Source: Thiothrix lacustris DSM 21227
GTDB taxonomy: Bacteria; Pseudomonadota; Gammaproteobacteria; Thiotrichales; Thiotrichaceae
Direction: 5' to 3'
DNA: 64,000 nt
Assembly: GCF_000621325.1 (NCBI RefSeq)
Contig: NZ_JHYQ01000017.1
Span: 1 to 64,000, forward strand
Part shown: piece after piece, positions 1-6,429 of the stretch
Layout: each line of letters begins with the position of its first letter
Position numbering within the stretch: the stretch's first letter is position 1
Made by a program: the position numbers and the translations under genes
The notes under the pieces: model-generated
Database searches by the model: none
Told to the model about the DNA's origin: nothing
The model's input: the letters and a program-made list of their open reading frames with translations, nothing else

Positions 1-210
1 AATCTGCCGCTGTCGATACGTCAATGGACTTGCCCTGTTTGCGGTGCAGTCCATGACCGTGACGTAAACGCCGCCAAGAATTTGCAAGAATACGCCGTGA
101 GTTACACGGTGTCTGCCTGTGGAGGGGAAGGCGCTGGCTCTCGGTGTAAGCCGAAAGCGAAACCAGCCCCCGTGAAGCAGGGATTCAACACCATGACTAC
201 TTTTAGCTAG
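1..210 (+). CDS. tnpB: TnpB-family RNA-guided nuclease / transposon accessory protein, C-terminal fragment (5' end outside window)
   Basis: The frame is open from base 1 to the TAG at 208-210 and encodes about 69 residues. It contains the zinc-ribbon half-motif CPVCG followed by HDRDVNAAKN, the signature of TnpB C-termini; the Asp of DRDVNAA is the third RuvC-type catalytic acid. Known family role: TnpB proteins are omega-RNA-guided nucleases that support IS200/IS605 maintenance. The stop codon overlaps the last codon of truncated gp36 on the opposite strand. The gene belongs to the inserted element, not to the prophage. Whether the full protein is intact cannot be judged here. Confidence 0.85.
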   Translation, partial: NLPLSIRQWTCPVCGAVHDRDVNAAKNLQEYAVSYTVSACGGEGAGSRCKPKAKPAPVKQGFNTMTTFS

Positions 211-236
211 CTATAGGTATATTTGGGTAGGTTTGA
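1..236 (+). mobile_element. Right part of an IS200/IS605-family (TnpB-type) element
   Basis: The visible piece contains the C-terminal coding end of a TnpB protein followed by about 25 bases of AT-rich non-coding DNA, after which phage gp36 coding sequence resumes on the other strand. The left end lies outside the window, so tnpA presence and full length are unknown. The right boundary near 236 is estimated from where the gp36 reading frame stops making sense; the exact end and any terminal hairpin were not determined. Confidence 0.7.
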
Positions 237-584
237 AATAACGGTTGTCCCCAGTGTCACCTTGCCGTTCGCAATATTTTCCAGTAGGCGCACAGCATCG
301 CGGTAACGGTTGCGCACATCTTCGAACACACCGCCATTGCGCCGCGCGGCAAATAAATTGTAAATCGCAATGTCGCACGCCAGACGCGCCAATACAGACG
401 GGCTGGCTTCAAATGGTAGGCTGTAGCGCCCCGCCAGATAGCCGTCTATCTCAGCGGCAGCATCGGTGATGGCACGCGCCACCGCCGTAGCATCCACCAG
501 ACCGCTACGGGTGCGGTCGGTCAGTTGCACCAACTCCATCAACCCGAAGCGTTCTTCAATGTCCGTCTGCGTGCAGTACATCAT
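207..584 (-). pseudogene. Mu gp36-like (DUF1320) head-tail region protein, 3' end replaced by IS sequence
   Basis: Residues 1 to about 113 resemble the Mu gp36/DUF1320 family, small proteins encoded just after the major head subunit. Visible family-like features are the N-terminal YCTQTDIEERFG, the central EIDGYLAGRYSLPF and the run up to GKVTLGTT. After GTT the expected C-terminus is missing and is replaced by about ten residues read from the end of the IS element, stopping at 207. The gene starts 5 bases after the gpT stop and is the last in the order G, I, T, gp36. It is probably non-functional or altered, and phage genes downstream of it are not seen in the window. Confidence 0.75.
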
Positions 585-589
585 TCACC

Positions 590-1492
590 TCACAGGTACG
601 GGGATACGAGGACTTCAACCGCATTCATATTGGTGTTGGTTGCACCCGCTGCGTTGCGTTCCGCCTTGACCGTATCCAGTGCAGCTTGACGCAAGGATGG
701 CGGCACAACCAATAAAGTGGGGTTGATTGCCAGTGGGCGACCACCGTCCCCTTTCAGTGATTGCATCTTAGCGATAGCAGCACTCAAGCCCGCCGCATCC
801 AATGCCGCTTGGGATTTATGCGCCATGTGCCAGAAGCCAAACCCGACGTTGCAGCGCAAGTCAGCACCGTAGCGGTAGGTATTGCTCATGAACACCGCTT
901 CATCATCCGGGTTGGTCATGGCGACCAAGTTAGCCGCTTTGCGGTCCTGGAAGATCAACGGTTTGACGGCGCGGGAGGTATCCAGCAAATACCATGCTGT
1001 GCCAGCACCTGCGGTCAGGTTGCTGGTAGCGACTGCCGTACCCGTACCATCGGTATTGGGGTAGACCGGATGATCGGCGGCGAAGAAGTTTTTGGTGTCG
1101 TAGCACGCGGTGGTGTGACCCGCCGCCAGCAGCGCGAACAGCAATTCATCAGGGAAGACCGATGCACCGCGCCCCAGTTCTTGGAACAGCGGGGAATAAA
1201 TGCCGATTTCGTCATCTTCAATGTCCGTGCGCTTCACTTCCACCGAGGCTTCGTAGTCTTTATTGGTGATGGCATAACCGCTGGCGGCAATGCTTTTCAA
1301 CGAGCGCGTGCCGACCCATTCTGAAAAGCGCGGCATTTGACCGAGCCAACCGTAGGTGTTGGATTTAGTGGAGGATGGCACACGGGTGGCGATCTTATCC
1401 CAGGTGGGCGTGACCATACTTAAGCCGTTTTGGAATTCGCGCTTGAAGCCGGTGTTGAGCGCCTGCAACAGCGCGGCGGTTAATGCTGCCAT
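590..1492 (-). CDS. Mu-like major head subunit gpT (major capsid protein)
   Basis: This 300-residue protein matches the Mu gpT major capsid family in length and N-terminal character (FKREFQNGL, then a TWDKIATRVPSSTKSNTYGW-like region; GQMPRFSEWVG). Family role: it forms the icosahedral head shell after scaffold removal. The ATG overlaps the stop of the protease/scaffold gene (TAATG), and a strong GGAGG lies seven bases upstream, which fixes the start. Gene order on this strand (G, I/Z, T, gp36) is canonical for Mu, but the block is inverted relative to terminase, portal and gpF, which lie 15-20 kb to the right. Confidence 0.92.
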   Translation of the reverse strand: MAALTAALLQALNTGFKREFQNGLSMVTPTWDKIATRVPSSTKSNTYGWLGQMPRFSEWVGTRSLKSIAASGYAITNKDYEASVEVKRTDIEDDEIGIYSPLFQELGRGASVFPDELLFALLAAGHTTACYDTKNFFAADHPVYPNTDGTGTAVATSNLTAGAGTAWYLLDTSRAVKPLIFQDRKAANLVAMTNPDDEAVFMSNTYRYGADLRCNVGFGFWHMAHKSQAALDAAGLSAAIAKMQSLKGDGGRPLAINPTLLVVPPSLRQAALDTVKAERNAAGATNTNMNAVEVLVSPYL

Positions 1493-1968
1493 TAGTTGGC
1501 CTCCTTGGATTTGGCGAAGTCAGCCGGGCTAATACCCAGTTGTTTGGCAACCAGCAGCTCATCACTGGTAAGGGCTGCGACGGATGCACCGCCGTCTGCC
1601 GGTGGCTTGCCGTTGGTTTGGTTGCCTTTGAGCGCGGCAATCGCTGGCGTGCTATCCAGATAAGAGCGCAATGCGGCGACATTGCTATTGCCCAGTTCAC
1701 GCGCCCATTGTTCTTGCGCTGCCAGCAGCTTGCCGGATGACTTGCCGACTTCGATCAGGTCATCGACTTCGGTTTGTTGCTGGTGGGCTTTCAAGGTCGC
1801 CAGCTCGCCTTTGAGGGCTTCAAATTGCGTCAGTGGCACGTATTGCGCGGGGTCTGGCGTGGTGACGGCTGGCTTGGCTTTCAGGGTGGCGATGGCGGCG
1901 TGGATGTCATCCGCAGATGCGCCAGCCTCAACACCCAGGAGTGTTAGGGTTTCGGGTTTCAGTGGCAT
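1492..1968 (-). CDS. Putative nested scaffold protein (Z-like) from internal start within gpI
   Basis: In Mu the scaffold Z is made from an internal start in gene I. Here an in-frame ATG at 1966-1968 begins MPLKPETLTLLG, exactly where the protease region ends, and is preceded by AGGA six to seven bases upstream. It would give a 158-residue, Ala/Lys/Glu-rich protein that shares its C-terminus with gpI. What is seen is the start, the ribosome site and the domain boundary; that it is used is inference by analogy with Mu. Confidence 0.55.
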   Translation of the reverse strand: MPLKPETLTLLGVEAGASADDIHAAIATLKAKPAVTTPDPAQYVPLTQFEALKGELATLKAHQQQTEVDDLIEVGKSSGKLLAAQEQWARELGNSNVAALRSYLDSTPAIAALKGNQTNGKPPADGGASVAALTSDELLVAKQLGISPADFAKSKEAN

Positions 1969-2520
1969 GTCAGTTTCCTGAGTGGGTGTTGTGTGTCGCG
2001 CCGTGACCGGACGTAAGCCGGTGAGCGCGGGGTAATTGGTAAGGGCGGCGTGCAGGACTTTCAGCACTTGCCCGCTGATTTCGTCGTAAGTGAATACCGG
2101 AGAAATGAAGCGGTACTCTTGTGCTTTGATCATTGCCTTGGCGGATTCCGTCCATTGCACTTCAACGTACAAGCCGTCTGCCAACACCTGCATATTACTA
2201 CCCCAGCCAGCAGCGGGGGCAGGCTTGCCGTTGTCTTCTGCCAGCATGGTTTGGTGTTCGTAGTCGATCAGCAGCGGCATATTGTCAGCAGCAAAGCGAT
2301 TCACCACACGGGCATTGATGTCGCCATCGAACAGCCAGTCGGTCAGATTGGGGTGGTCGGTGTTGGGTCTGCCATCACGCGCCCGAAACCTGCCCAGCGG
2401 TAGCAGTTGCACCATCGGCAAGGGTTCGCCGTTATCATCCAGCCGCAACGCTGCAAGGTAGACTCCCTCGCAGCGGGTGACGGATGTTGACGGGGTGTTA
2501 TGGGGTGATTGCTGTTTCAT
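1492..2520 (-). CDS. Mu-like head maturation protease gpI (with scaffold domain)
   Basis: The 342-residue protein has the Mu gpI layout: an N-terminal protease region of about 180 residues containing LLIDYEHQT and AGWGSNMQVLADGLYVEV, then an Ala/Lys-rich, probably helical C-terminal scaffold portion. Family role: it cleaves the scaffold during prohead maturation. The ATG at 2518-2520 is preceded directly by a CCGCC/GGCGG inverted repeat and has only a weak ribosome site, so initiation may be limited by structure. A second start inside the gene (1968) is described separately. gpT follows with overlapping stop and start. Confidence 0.9.
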   Translation of the reverse strand: MKQQSPHNTPSTSVTRCEGVYLAALRLDDNGEPLPMVQLLPLGRFRARDGRPNTDHPNLTDWLFDGDINARVVNRFAADNMPLLIDYEHQTMLAEDNGKPAPAAGWGSNMQVLADGLYVEVQWTESAKAMIKAQEYRFISPVFTYDEISGQVLKVLHAALTNYPALTGLRPVTARHTTPTQETDMPLKPETLTLLGVEAGASADDIHAAIATLKAKPAVTTPDPAQYVPLTQFEALKGELATLKAHQQQTEVDDLIEVGKSSGKLLAAQEQWARELGNSNVAALRSYLDSTPAIAALKGNQTNGKPPADGGASVAALTSDELLVAKQLGISPADFAKSKEAN

Positions 2521-2742
2521 GCCGCCAGTGTAGGCGGTGGCTTGGGTGATCAGAAAATAACGCGGGTAATGAGTATAGGCGGGTAGGAAGCTACCATTTT
2601 GCCAGCGGTGGCAAGATGATCAAACGGGGATGCTACGCCGGATTAGCGGATATTGCCAGACGTGCGGCATGGCAGTGGTTCTATGAACGTTTATAAACGC
2701 TATCAGGGCGCGTGACACGCCCCAACACGTAACCTTGTAGCC
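2521..2742. other. Structured intergenic region between gpG and gpI
   Basis: No convincing gene lies in these 222 bases; the only plus-strand ATG frame (2616) encodes 26 residues without a ribosome site. The stretch holds four perfect inverted repeats: CCGCC/GGCGG (2522-2537), GGTAG/CTACC with a 4-base loop (2582-2595), TTGCCA/TGGCAA with loop GCGG (2599-2614) and the 12-base palindrome CGTTTATAAACG (2688-2699). In Mu, G and I are close together, so the gap is unusual. It could hold a promoter, a processing site, or remnants of a lost gene. Confidence 0.5.
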
Positions 2743-3210
2743 CTAGGGGTTGAATGATTGCGTTACGTAGCCTTCTACAGCTTCGATAATATCTTGCCTG
2801 GCTTGTTGGCTTAAGCCCAAGAATGGGCGGGCGGGGATGGTGGCGGCGTGTTTGCGCCCCGCTTTGCCGCCGAACTGGTGGATCGGGGCATACACTTTGT
2901 TTGTGCCGACGGCTGCGAAGTCGTCGCCGTATGACTGGCTAACGGAGCTTGCCAAGCTACCGGACACTTGCAATATCTTGCCGGGCCATGAGCCTTTTTT
3001 CTGGCGAGCGTCTTGGGTGCTTTGGCTGAGTGACGGCCATTTGGCTCCCGTTTCGGGGTTGCGCTCTTGCTCAAAGTTATCTTCAACGGCTTCCAGCATC
3101 AGGTTGGCAATGCCGGCCATCAAGGGGCGGGGGTTGCTTAGCCGGGCGTGGATGCGCTGCAAGGTGGCGCGAAAGGCGGTGTCGTTGATTTCGATACGGA
3201 TGACGGTCAT
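2743..3210 (-). CDS. Mu gpG-like virion morphogenesis protein
   Basis: The 155-residue protein starts MTVIRIEIND and contains ETGAKWPSLSQSTQ and ILQVSGSLASSV, and toward the end YAPIHQFGGKAG followed by PARPFLGLS, typical of the phage virion morphogenesis (gpG/tail completion) family. Known role in Mu: gpG is needed for head-tail assembly. The frame stays open 49 codons further upstream but that part does not resemble the family, so the start at 3210 is preferred; the ribosome site is weak. In Mu, G follows F directly, whereas here F is at 20487-21890 on the other strand. Confidence 0.85.
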   Translation of the reverse strand: MTVIRIEINDTAFRATLQRIHARLSNPRPLMAGIANLMLEAVEDNFEQERNPETGAKWPSLSQSTQDARQKKGSWPGKILQVSGSLASSVSQSYGDDFAAVGTNKVYAPIHQFGGKAGRKHAATIPARPFLGLSQQARQDIIEAVEGYVTQSFNP

Positions 3211-3262
3211 GATGGATGCTCGCTGCTTTAATACACCAACTATAGCACTAGCGACCGCGCCT

Positions 3263-3736
3263 TCAGATATGGCGACCAGCATTCTCAATAATTGCCTTTT
3301 CCATGGCACTGCGGTCAGAATTGAAATCACGGGCATGGGCGAGGAATGCCGCCTCAAATGCCTTGTCTACCTTTTGCGTCGAAAAATCATTTACCAGGAC
3401 AAGACATGACTGAAGAAACCGATCGCAATCAGCCACAAGGCCGGGGAAATACAGGCAAGCCAGCGTCCTGGCACGACGTGCTTTATCGGCGGCGGCAAGC
3501 GCGGTTTTGGCTACCAATTCGGAGGGCAATGCTTGGTCTTCCACTACCAAACGAGTCAGAACCTCAGAGCAACCATCTATCTCCAGAACAAGAGACTCAA
3601 ACTTTTGACGATATAGGTCTTGCCTTTGATGTTTTTTATCGAGATATGCTTTTAGCAACTCGGCGGCTTGAGAAAGCACTACACCAACAAATGCTGACCC
3701 AGCCGCTACCCAAGCCGTTGCAAGATCATCTGCCAT
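3263..3736 (-). CDS. Unknown membrane-anchored prophage protein (157 aa)
   Basis: I do not recognise this family. The N-terminus (residues about 5-28, LATAWVAAGSAFVGVVLSQ) is one probable transmembrane or amphipathic segment, followed by a basic stretch (KKHQRQDLYRQK) and an entirely helical-looking cytoplasmic domain with several Cys and Leu-rich segments. AAGGGGG just upstream supports the start at 3736, which overlaps the stop of the 57-residue membrane gene (GTGTGATG arrangement), so the two are translationally coupled. Both lie leftward next to the repressor, the usual place for genes expressed in the lysogen. Superinfection exclusion or defence is possible but is only inference from location. 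Confidence 0.75.
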   Translation of the reverse strand: MADDLATAWVAAGSAFVGVVLSQAAELLKAYLDKKHQRQDLYRQKFESLVLEIDGCSEVLTRLVVEDQALPSELVAKTALAAADKARRARTLACLYFPGLVADCDRFLQSCLVLVNDFSTQKVDKAFEAAFLAHARDFNSDRSAMEKAIIENAGRHI

Positions 3737-3909
3737 CACACCACCCCCTTGAAAATCAGTATCAGCCACCCAGTGGCAGCGAAAAATTCTAGCCCTAGCA
3801 GTATCACCAGCCCCCAGCCGCGCACGGCTGGCGGGTAGTGAATGTGCACTTGCCCTATGTCGCCTGCGAATACCTGCCCTACATCCCCTTGTATTTCTAC
3901 CTTGCTCAT
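3736..3909 (-). CDS. Small membrane protein (57 aa), lysogeny-side accessory gene
   Basis: This short frame begins with ATG at 3907-3909 behind AAAAGGGG. It encodes MSKVEIQGDVGQVFAGDIGQ, a tyrosine/proline bend, then a hydrophobic stretch (residues about 33-56, WGLVILLGLEFF onward) that can form a long membrane segment or hairpin. Its TGA overlaps the ATG of the next gene. The N-terminal pattern of repeated G(D/N)(V/I)GQV is reminiscent of short phage-encoded proteins with unknown roles. Position and coupling suggest it works with the downstream 157-residue protein at the inner membrane. Confidence 0.7.
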   Translation of the reverse strand: MSKVEIQGDVGQVFAGDIGQVHIHYPPAVRGWGLVILLGLEFFAATGWLILIFKGVV

Positions 3910-3958
3910 CTAAGCCCCTTTTGTTTTTATTGTTACTCAAATTACCAGACGTCTGTTA

Positions 3959-4004
3959 ATTTCAAATACGTCGATATCGGCGCATTTCAAATGCCGCTAC
4001 GTCG
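3959..4004. repeat. Tandem ATTTCAAAT...ACGTCG repeat downstream of repressor
   Basis: ATTTCAAAT occurs at 3959-3967 and 3984-3992, 25 bases apart, and each copy is followed by ACGTCG (3968-3973 and 3999-4004). The second copy lies in the palindrome GCATTTCAAATGC (3982-3994). The pair sits between the repressor stop and the 57-residue gene, where a leftward promoter or operator would be expected. The function is unknown. Confidence 0.45.
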
Positions 4005-4014
4005 CGGTATTTAC

Positions 4015-4425
4015 CTACCCCTTCGGCTTCTTCTTCCCGCCCATAGTGAAACTCACATCACCAATGGTTGCCGCATCACCAAAGCTCTGCCCAACCTCGC
4101 CGTGGATAACCACCCGCGCCGCCTGCTCCCGCCCTATCGCAGCGCCCAGTATCGCATCCTTCCCCGCTGGTGCTGCCGCCCGATACCGCTCCAGCAACAA
4201 CCGCTCATCTGCCGCCAACGTGCTGGCACTGCGAACCCCCGTCAGAATGTACTGCACATCCGCGCCAGCCTGAGCAATCGCTGCCAAGTATCCAGACTTT
4301 GGCTGTGCGGAATTCTTTTCATAGTCAATCTGGCTCTTCTTGGTTGTTCCAGCCATTTCAGCAAGCACTGGCTGAGTCGCGCCTAGTCGCTCGCGCTCTT
4401 CACGCAATCTATCGCCAAAAGTCAC
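4015..4425 (-). CDS. Prophage repressor, XRE-family HTH protein
   Basis: The 136-residue protein starts with GTG (4423-4425) behind AAGGAG and has an N-terminal helix-turn-helix of XRE type (residues about 4-62: FGDRLREERERLGATQPVLA, then the KSQIDYEKNSAQPK recognition region and YLAAIAQAGADVQYILTG). The C-terminal half is short and lacks the LexA-like Ser-Lys peptidase motif, so RecA-triggered self-cleavage is unlikely. It is divergent from the early genes and the inverted repeat GGTAAC-N6-GTTACC in the intervening region is its probable operator. It most likely maintains lysogeny. Confidence 0.85.
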   Translation of the reverse strand: MTFGDRLREERERLGATQPVLAEMAGTTKKSQIDYEKNSAQPKSGYLAAIAQAGADVQYILTGVRSASTLAADERLLLERYRAAAPAGKDAILGAAIGREQAARVVIHGEVGQSFGDAATIGDVSFTMGGKKKPKG

Positions 4426-4445
4426 TTTTTATTCTCCTTTTTATC

Positions 4446-4474
4446 TTGACAGGTAACGAAACAGTTACCATAAT
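4446..4474 (+). promoter_or_regulatory. Early prophage promoter with operator in the spacer
   Basis: A near-perfect sigma-70 promoter is visible: TTGACA (4446-4451), a 17-base spacer and CATAAT (4469-4474). The spacer plus the first base of the -10 box is the inverted repeat GGTAAC-GAAACA-GTTACC (4452-4469). A repressor bound there would block RNA polymerase directly. The promoter faces the early genes and lies 21 bases upstream of the GTG of the divergent repressor gene, so it probably is the lysis-lysogeny switch. Confidence 0.75.
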
Positions 4475-4551
4475 AAACACCAGCAACACAACAAACACTG
4501 AACGAAAGTCTTAATCCCCTTTAAACGGGGCGCGTATCTAAGGAGCCAGTC

Positions 4552-4926
4552 ATGAGCAACCACCTAATGGAACTACTTATCAGCGAGATGGCTATTCAGG
4601 AGCTGTCGTTCCAGCAAATGTTTAGCCGCCTGCAATCCACCTACAAGCTGGATGAGTCGGCATACATCACCGCTATCCACATTGCCTGTGACAAACTGGA
4701 AATTAAGCAAGCCGCTGGCGAAGCAAGCCAATCACTGCTTGCGCCTGTCGCTGAATTATTGTCTGTGGATCGTCCGTGGCCGTCTGCCCTAGTGAGTGAA
4801 GCAGCGTATCAATTGATAGATCAGTACCGCCCTCAAGCACCTTCAGAACATGCTCACCCAGTGCAATATGCTGGAGAGCATCCGCCTGAATCAGACCATC
4901 CTCAACGGTGCGCTGGAGACGCTTGA
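4552..4926 (+). CDS. First rightward early-region protein, unknown (124 aa)
   Basis: AAGGAG lies six bases before the ATG, the first after the early promoter. The first 85 or so residues (MSNHLMELLISEMAIQELSF onward) look like a genuine acidic, helical small protein. The last 30 residues (rich in Pro, His and Glu) look less protein-like and lie antisense to the leftward gene at 4703-4957. Either the genes genuinely overlap convergently or the 3' part has been altered by a frameshift. No family was recognised; the place corresponds to Ner or similar early regulators in Mu. Confidence 0.55.
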   Translation: MSNHLMELLISEMAIQELSFQQMFSRLQSTYKLDESAYITAIHIACDKLEIKQAAGEASQSLLAPVAELLSVDRPWPSALVSEAAYQLIDQYRPQAPSEHAHPVQYAGEHPPESDHPQRCAGDA

Positions 4927-4957
4927 TCTTATCAGCAGCAGATTCTTTATCTTTCAC
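4703..4957 (-). CDS. Unknown 84-aa protein, antisense within early region
   Basis: GTG start (4955-4957) with AAGAGG nine to ten bases upstream. The product is a plausible helical protein: a charged N-terminus (KDKESAADKIKRLQRTVEDG) and a Leu/Ala/Gln-rich remainder ending LLRQRLA. Its composition looks more protein-like than the overlapping plus-strand frame over the shared 224 bases. It runs against the early transcript toward the repressor, so it would be expressed in the lysogen or act as an antisense brake. No family recognised. Confidence 0.5.
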   Translation of the reverse strand: MKDKESAADKIKRLQRTVEDGLIQADALQHIALGEHVLKVLEGGTDLSIDTLLHSLGQTATDDPQTIIQRQAQAVIGLLRQRLA

Positions 4958-4994
4958 TTTTAAAAACCTCTTTTCTCAAGCAACCAACGCAACC

Positions 4995-5020
4995 GGGGCA
5001 AGGGCTGCAACCCAAGCCCC
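4995..5020 (+). promoter_or_regulatory. Leader hairpin with CTGCAA loop
   Basis: GGGGC-AA-GGG-CTGCAA-CCC-AA-GCCCC forms a symmetric stem with an internal AA/AA loop and a CTGCAA apical loop, ending 22 bases before the ATG of the gene at 5043. A second GGGGCTGCAACCCC hairpin lies before the gene at 11274. It may act on translation or mRNA stability. Confidence 0.45.
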
Positions 5021-5042
5021 ACCTTTTACCAAGGAGCATTCC

Positions 5043-5240
5043 ATGCAAACACAACCATTGTTTCAATCTTTCCGTCAGCGGCTTGCCGAGCAGGGCACAC
5101 CCATCACCCAGTGGGCGCGTGACCACGGGTTTAATCCGTATGGCGTTTACCGCTTACTCAACGGTTACGAGCTGGGCACAAAGGGCAAGAGCCGCACCAT
5201 CGCTGAGGCCATTGAAAGCTTTGTAAGCCAAGCGGCGTAA
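5043..5240 (+). CDS. Small DNA-binding protein, BcepMu gp16-like
   Basis: The 65-residue protein begins MQTQPLFQSFRQRLAEQG with AAGGAG six to seven bases upstream; upstream in-frame codons are not supported by a ribosome site. The central ITQWARDHGFNPYGVYRLLNG is a compact helix-turn-helix like those of the BcepMu gp16 family, small regulators found in the early region of transposable phages, and GTKGKSRTIAEAI follows. It probably binds DNA as an early regulator. The assignment comes from remembered family pattern and was not searched. Confidence 0.65.
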   Translation: MQTQPLFQSFRQRLAEQGTPITQWARDHGFNPYGVYRLLNGYELGTKGKSRTIAEAIESFVSQAA

Positions 5241-5302
5241 CGCCCACTTGAGTTTATAAGCCTTAAATTTATATCGCAACTATAGCATAGGTATTTTTAC
5301 AA

Positions 5303-5632
5303 ATGCGAACCAAAGCCGAACAACCCAACGCCAAACGCACCCAAAGCTCAGCCGAACGGGCATTGCGGGTACTGGACGTGCTGAAAGGTCACAGCCTCAC
5401 CGGCTTGACCAACAAGCAAATCACCGAGGCCACCGGCTACTTCAGCAGTGGCGTTAGCCTCTCCCTCAACACACTGGCAGCAGCCGGGTTTGTCACCCAA
5501 TTGGAGACCGGACGCTGGGCGCACTCCATTAAGTTTCTGCAAATGGCACAAGCACATGCTGACCACATCAGTCGTATGCAAGGCCGCATCAACGAATACA
5601 ACGCCCGCGTCATCGCTGGCGCACATCAATAA
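5303..5632 (+). CDS. IclR/MarR-type winged-helix regulator of Mu-like phages
   Basis: This 109-residue protein has an N-terminal winged helix: SSAERALRVLDVLKGHS, TNKQITEATGYFSSGVSLSL (recognition helix) and LAAAGFVTQLETGRW (wing). This is the pattern of IclR-type HTH proteins encoded in many Mu-like early regions. The C-terminus is short and helical, without an effector domain. The ATG has no strong ribosome site; 63 bases of AT-rich DNA upstream could hold a promoter. It probably regulates early or middle phage genes. Confidence 0.65.
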   Translation: MRTKAEQPNAKRTQSSAERALRVLDVLKGHSLTGLTNKQITEATGYFSSGVSLSLNTLAAAGFVTQLETGRWAHSIKFLQMAQAHADHISRMQGRINEYNARVIAGAHQ

Positions 5633-5642
5633 GGGGATCATC

Positions 5643-6269
5643 ATGAATAAGTTACTCATACTCACCCGCCAAGCCGGTCTAGGAAGAGTTGAAGAGCGCC
5701 ACCCACTGGATAGCGTGGAAGCGTTTTACGCGGAAGACAAATACACACTGGTGCGCCTCACTGACGGCGCGGACACGTTCGTTATGGGCTTGATCGACAA
5801 AAACGGCATTACCACTACCAGCTCCGATAAGGGGCGCTACCTCTCAATCAATGGCATTGAGCAATGGCTTGAAGCGCATGGCGCAACCCAGTTCCTGCGC
5901 AGTCACCGCGCATGGATTGCCAACATGAATCACGTCAAAACTTACCGCGCCCCGGAAGCGGTCGGCAAGGGCGGCACGTTAACCACCTACAGCCAAGCAA
6001 CCATTCCCTCTTCACGCCGCATGGCGAAAACCACCAAGTGGGCATGGCGTAATGGCATGGGTGCAACCGCTGCTGTCTTGCTGGCGATTGGCTTACTGAC
6101 AGCCGCCCCTGACGGCAATGCCGCCGACAAGCCAAAGCTGCCACCGCCCACCGAGTTTGTGCGTGTGTCACCCAAGCCGCCCGTCATCATTCACAAGCAA
6201 TGCAGCTCCACGGGTTGCTGGCTGCATTTCAGCGATGGCACAAGCCAGTTTGTGGCGGGTGCGAAATGA
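5643..6269 (+). CDS. LytTR-domain DNA-binding protein with C-terminal membrane segment
   Basis: The start at 5643 follows AAGGGG; a longer upstream frame overlaps the IclR-like gene and is rejected. Residues 19-126 match the LytTR fold: SVEAFYAEDKYTLVRLT, then FLRSHRAWIANMNHV and IPSSRRM, corresponding to the conserved strands that contact DNA. Residues about 138-157 are a transmembrane segment or internal signal (GATAAVLLAIGLLTAA), followed by a proline-rich linker and a short domain with CSSTGCWLHFSDG (two Cys). It looks like a membrane-tethered regulator whose tail may be periplasmic. There is no receiver domain. Its TGA overlaps the next ATG. Confidence 0.75.
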   Translation: MNKLLILTRQAGLGRVEERHPLDSVEAFYAEDKYTLVRLTDGADTFVMGLIDKNGITTTSSDKGRYLSINGIEQWLEAHGATQFLRSHRAWIANMNHVKTYRAPEAVGKGGTLTTYSQATIPSSRRMAKTTKWAWRNGMGATAAVLLAIGLLTAAPDGNAADKPKLPPPTEFVRVSPKPPVIIHKQCSSTGCWLHFSDGTSQFVAGAK

Positions 6270-6424
6270 AACACACTACCCCCCCAAAAGCCAAGCGCAA
6301 GCCAGTCTTTATCAGCGAGTACCTGACACAGATAGACAAGGCGGGCGGCAAGCCAGTGGCACTGGCAAAGCCCAAACAAGACATCCTTATCGTGAAAGCA
6401 GATTACAGGATCAATACGCCATGA
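6266..6424 (+). CDS. Unknown small basic protein (52 aa)
   Basis: The ATG at 6266 overlaps the stop of the LytTR gene (ATGA), which favours translational coupling. The product is Lys/Pro-rich at its N-terminus (MKHTTPPKAKRKPVF) and has no membrane segment. No family recognised. It ends just before the convergent gene at 6430-6684. Confidence 0.5.
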   Translation: MKHTTPPKAKRKPVFISEYLTQIDKAGGKPVALAKPKQDILIVKADYRINTP

Positions 6425-6429
6425 TCTTC

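Noticed and set aside
761-1324. 187-codon plus-strand frame opposite gpT
   Set aside because: It is a shadow of the major capsid gene.
2616-2696. Plus-strand 26-codon frame (MIKRGCYAGL) in the G-I gap
   Set aside because: It has no ribosome site, runs against the head operon and is too short to judge.
2743-3357. Longer gpG with 49 extra N-terminal residues
   Set aside because: The extension does not resemble the family and enters the end of the neighbouring gene; the start at 3210 fits family length.
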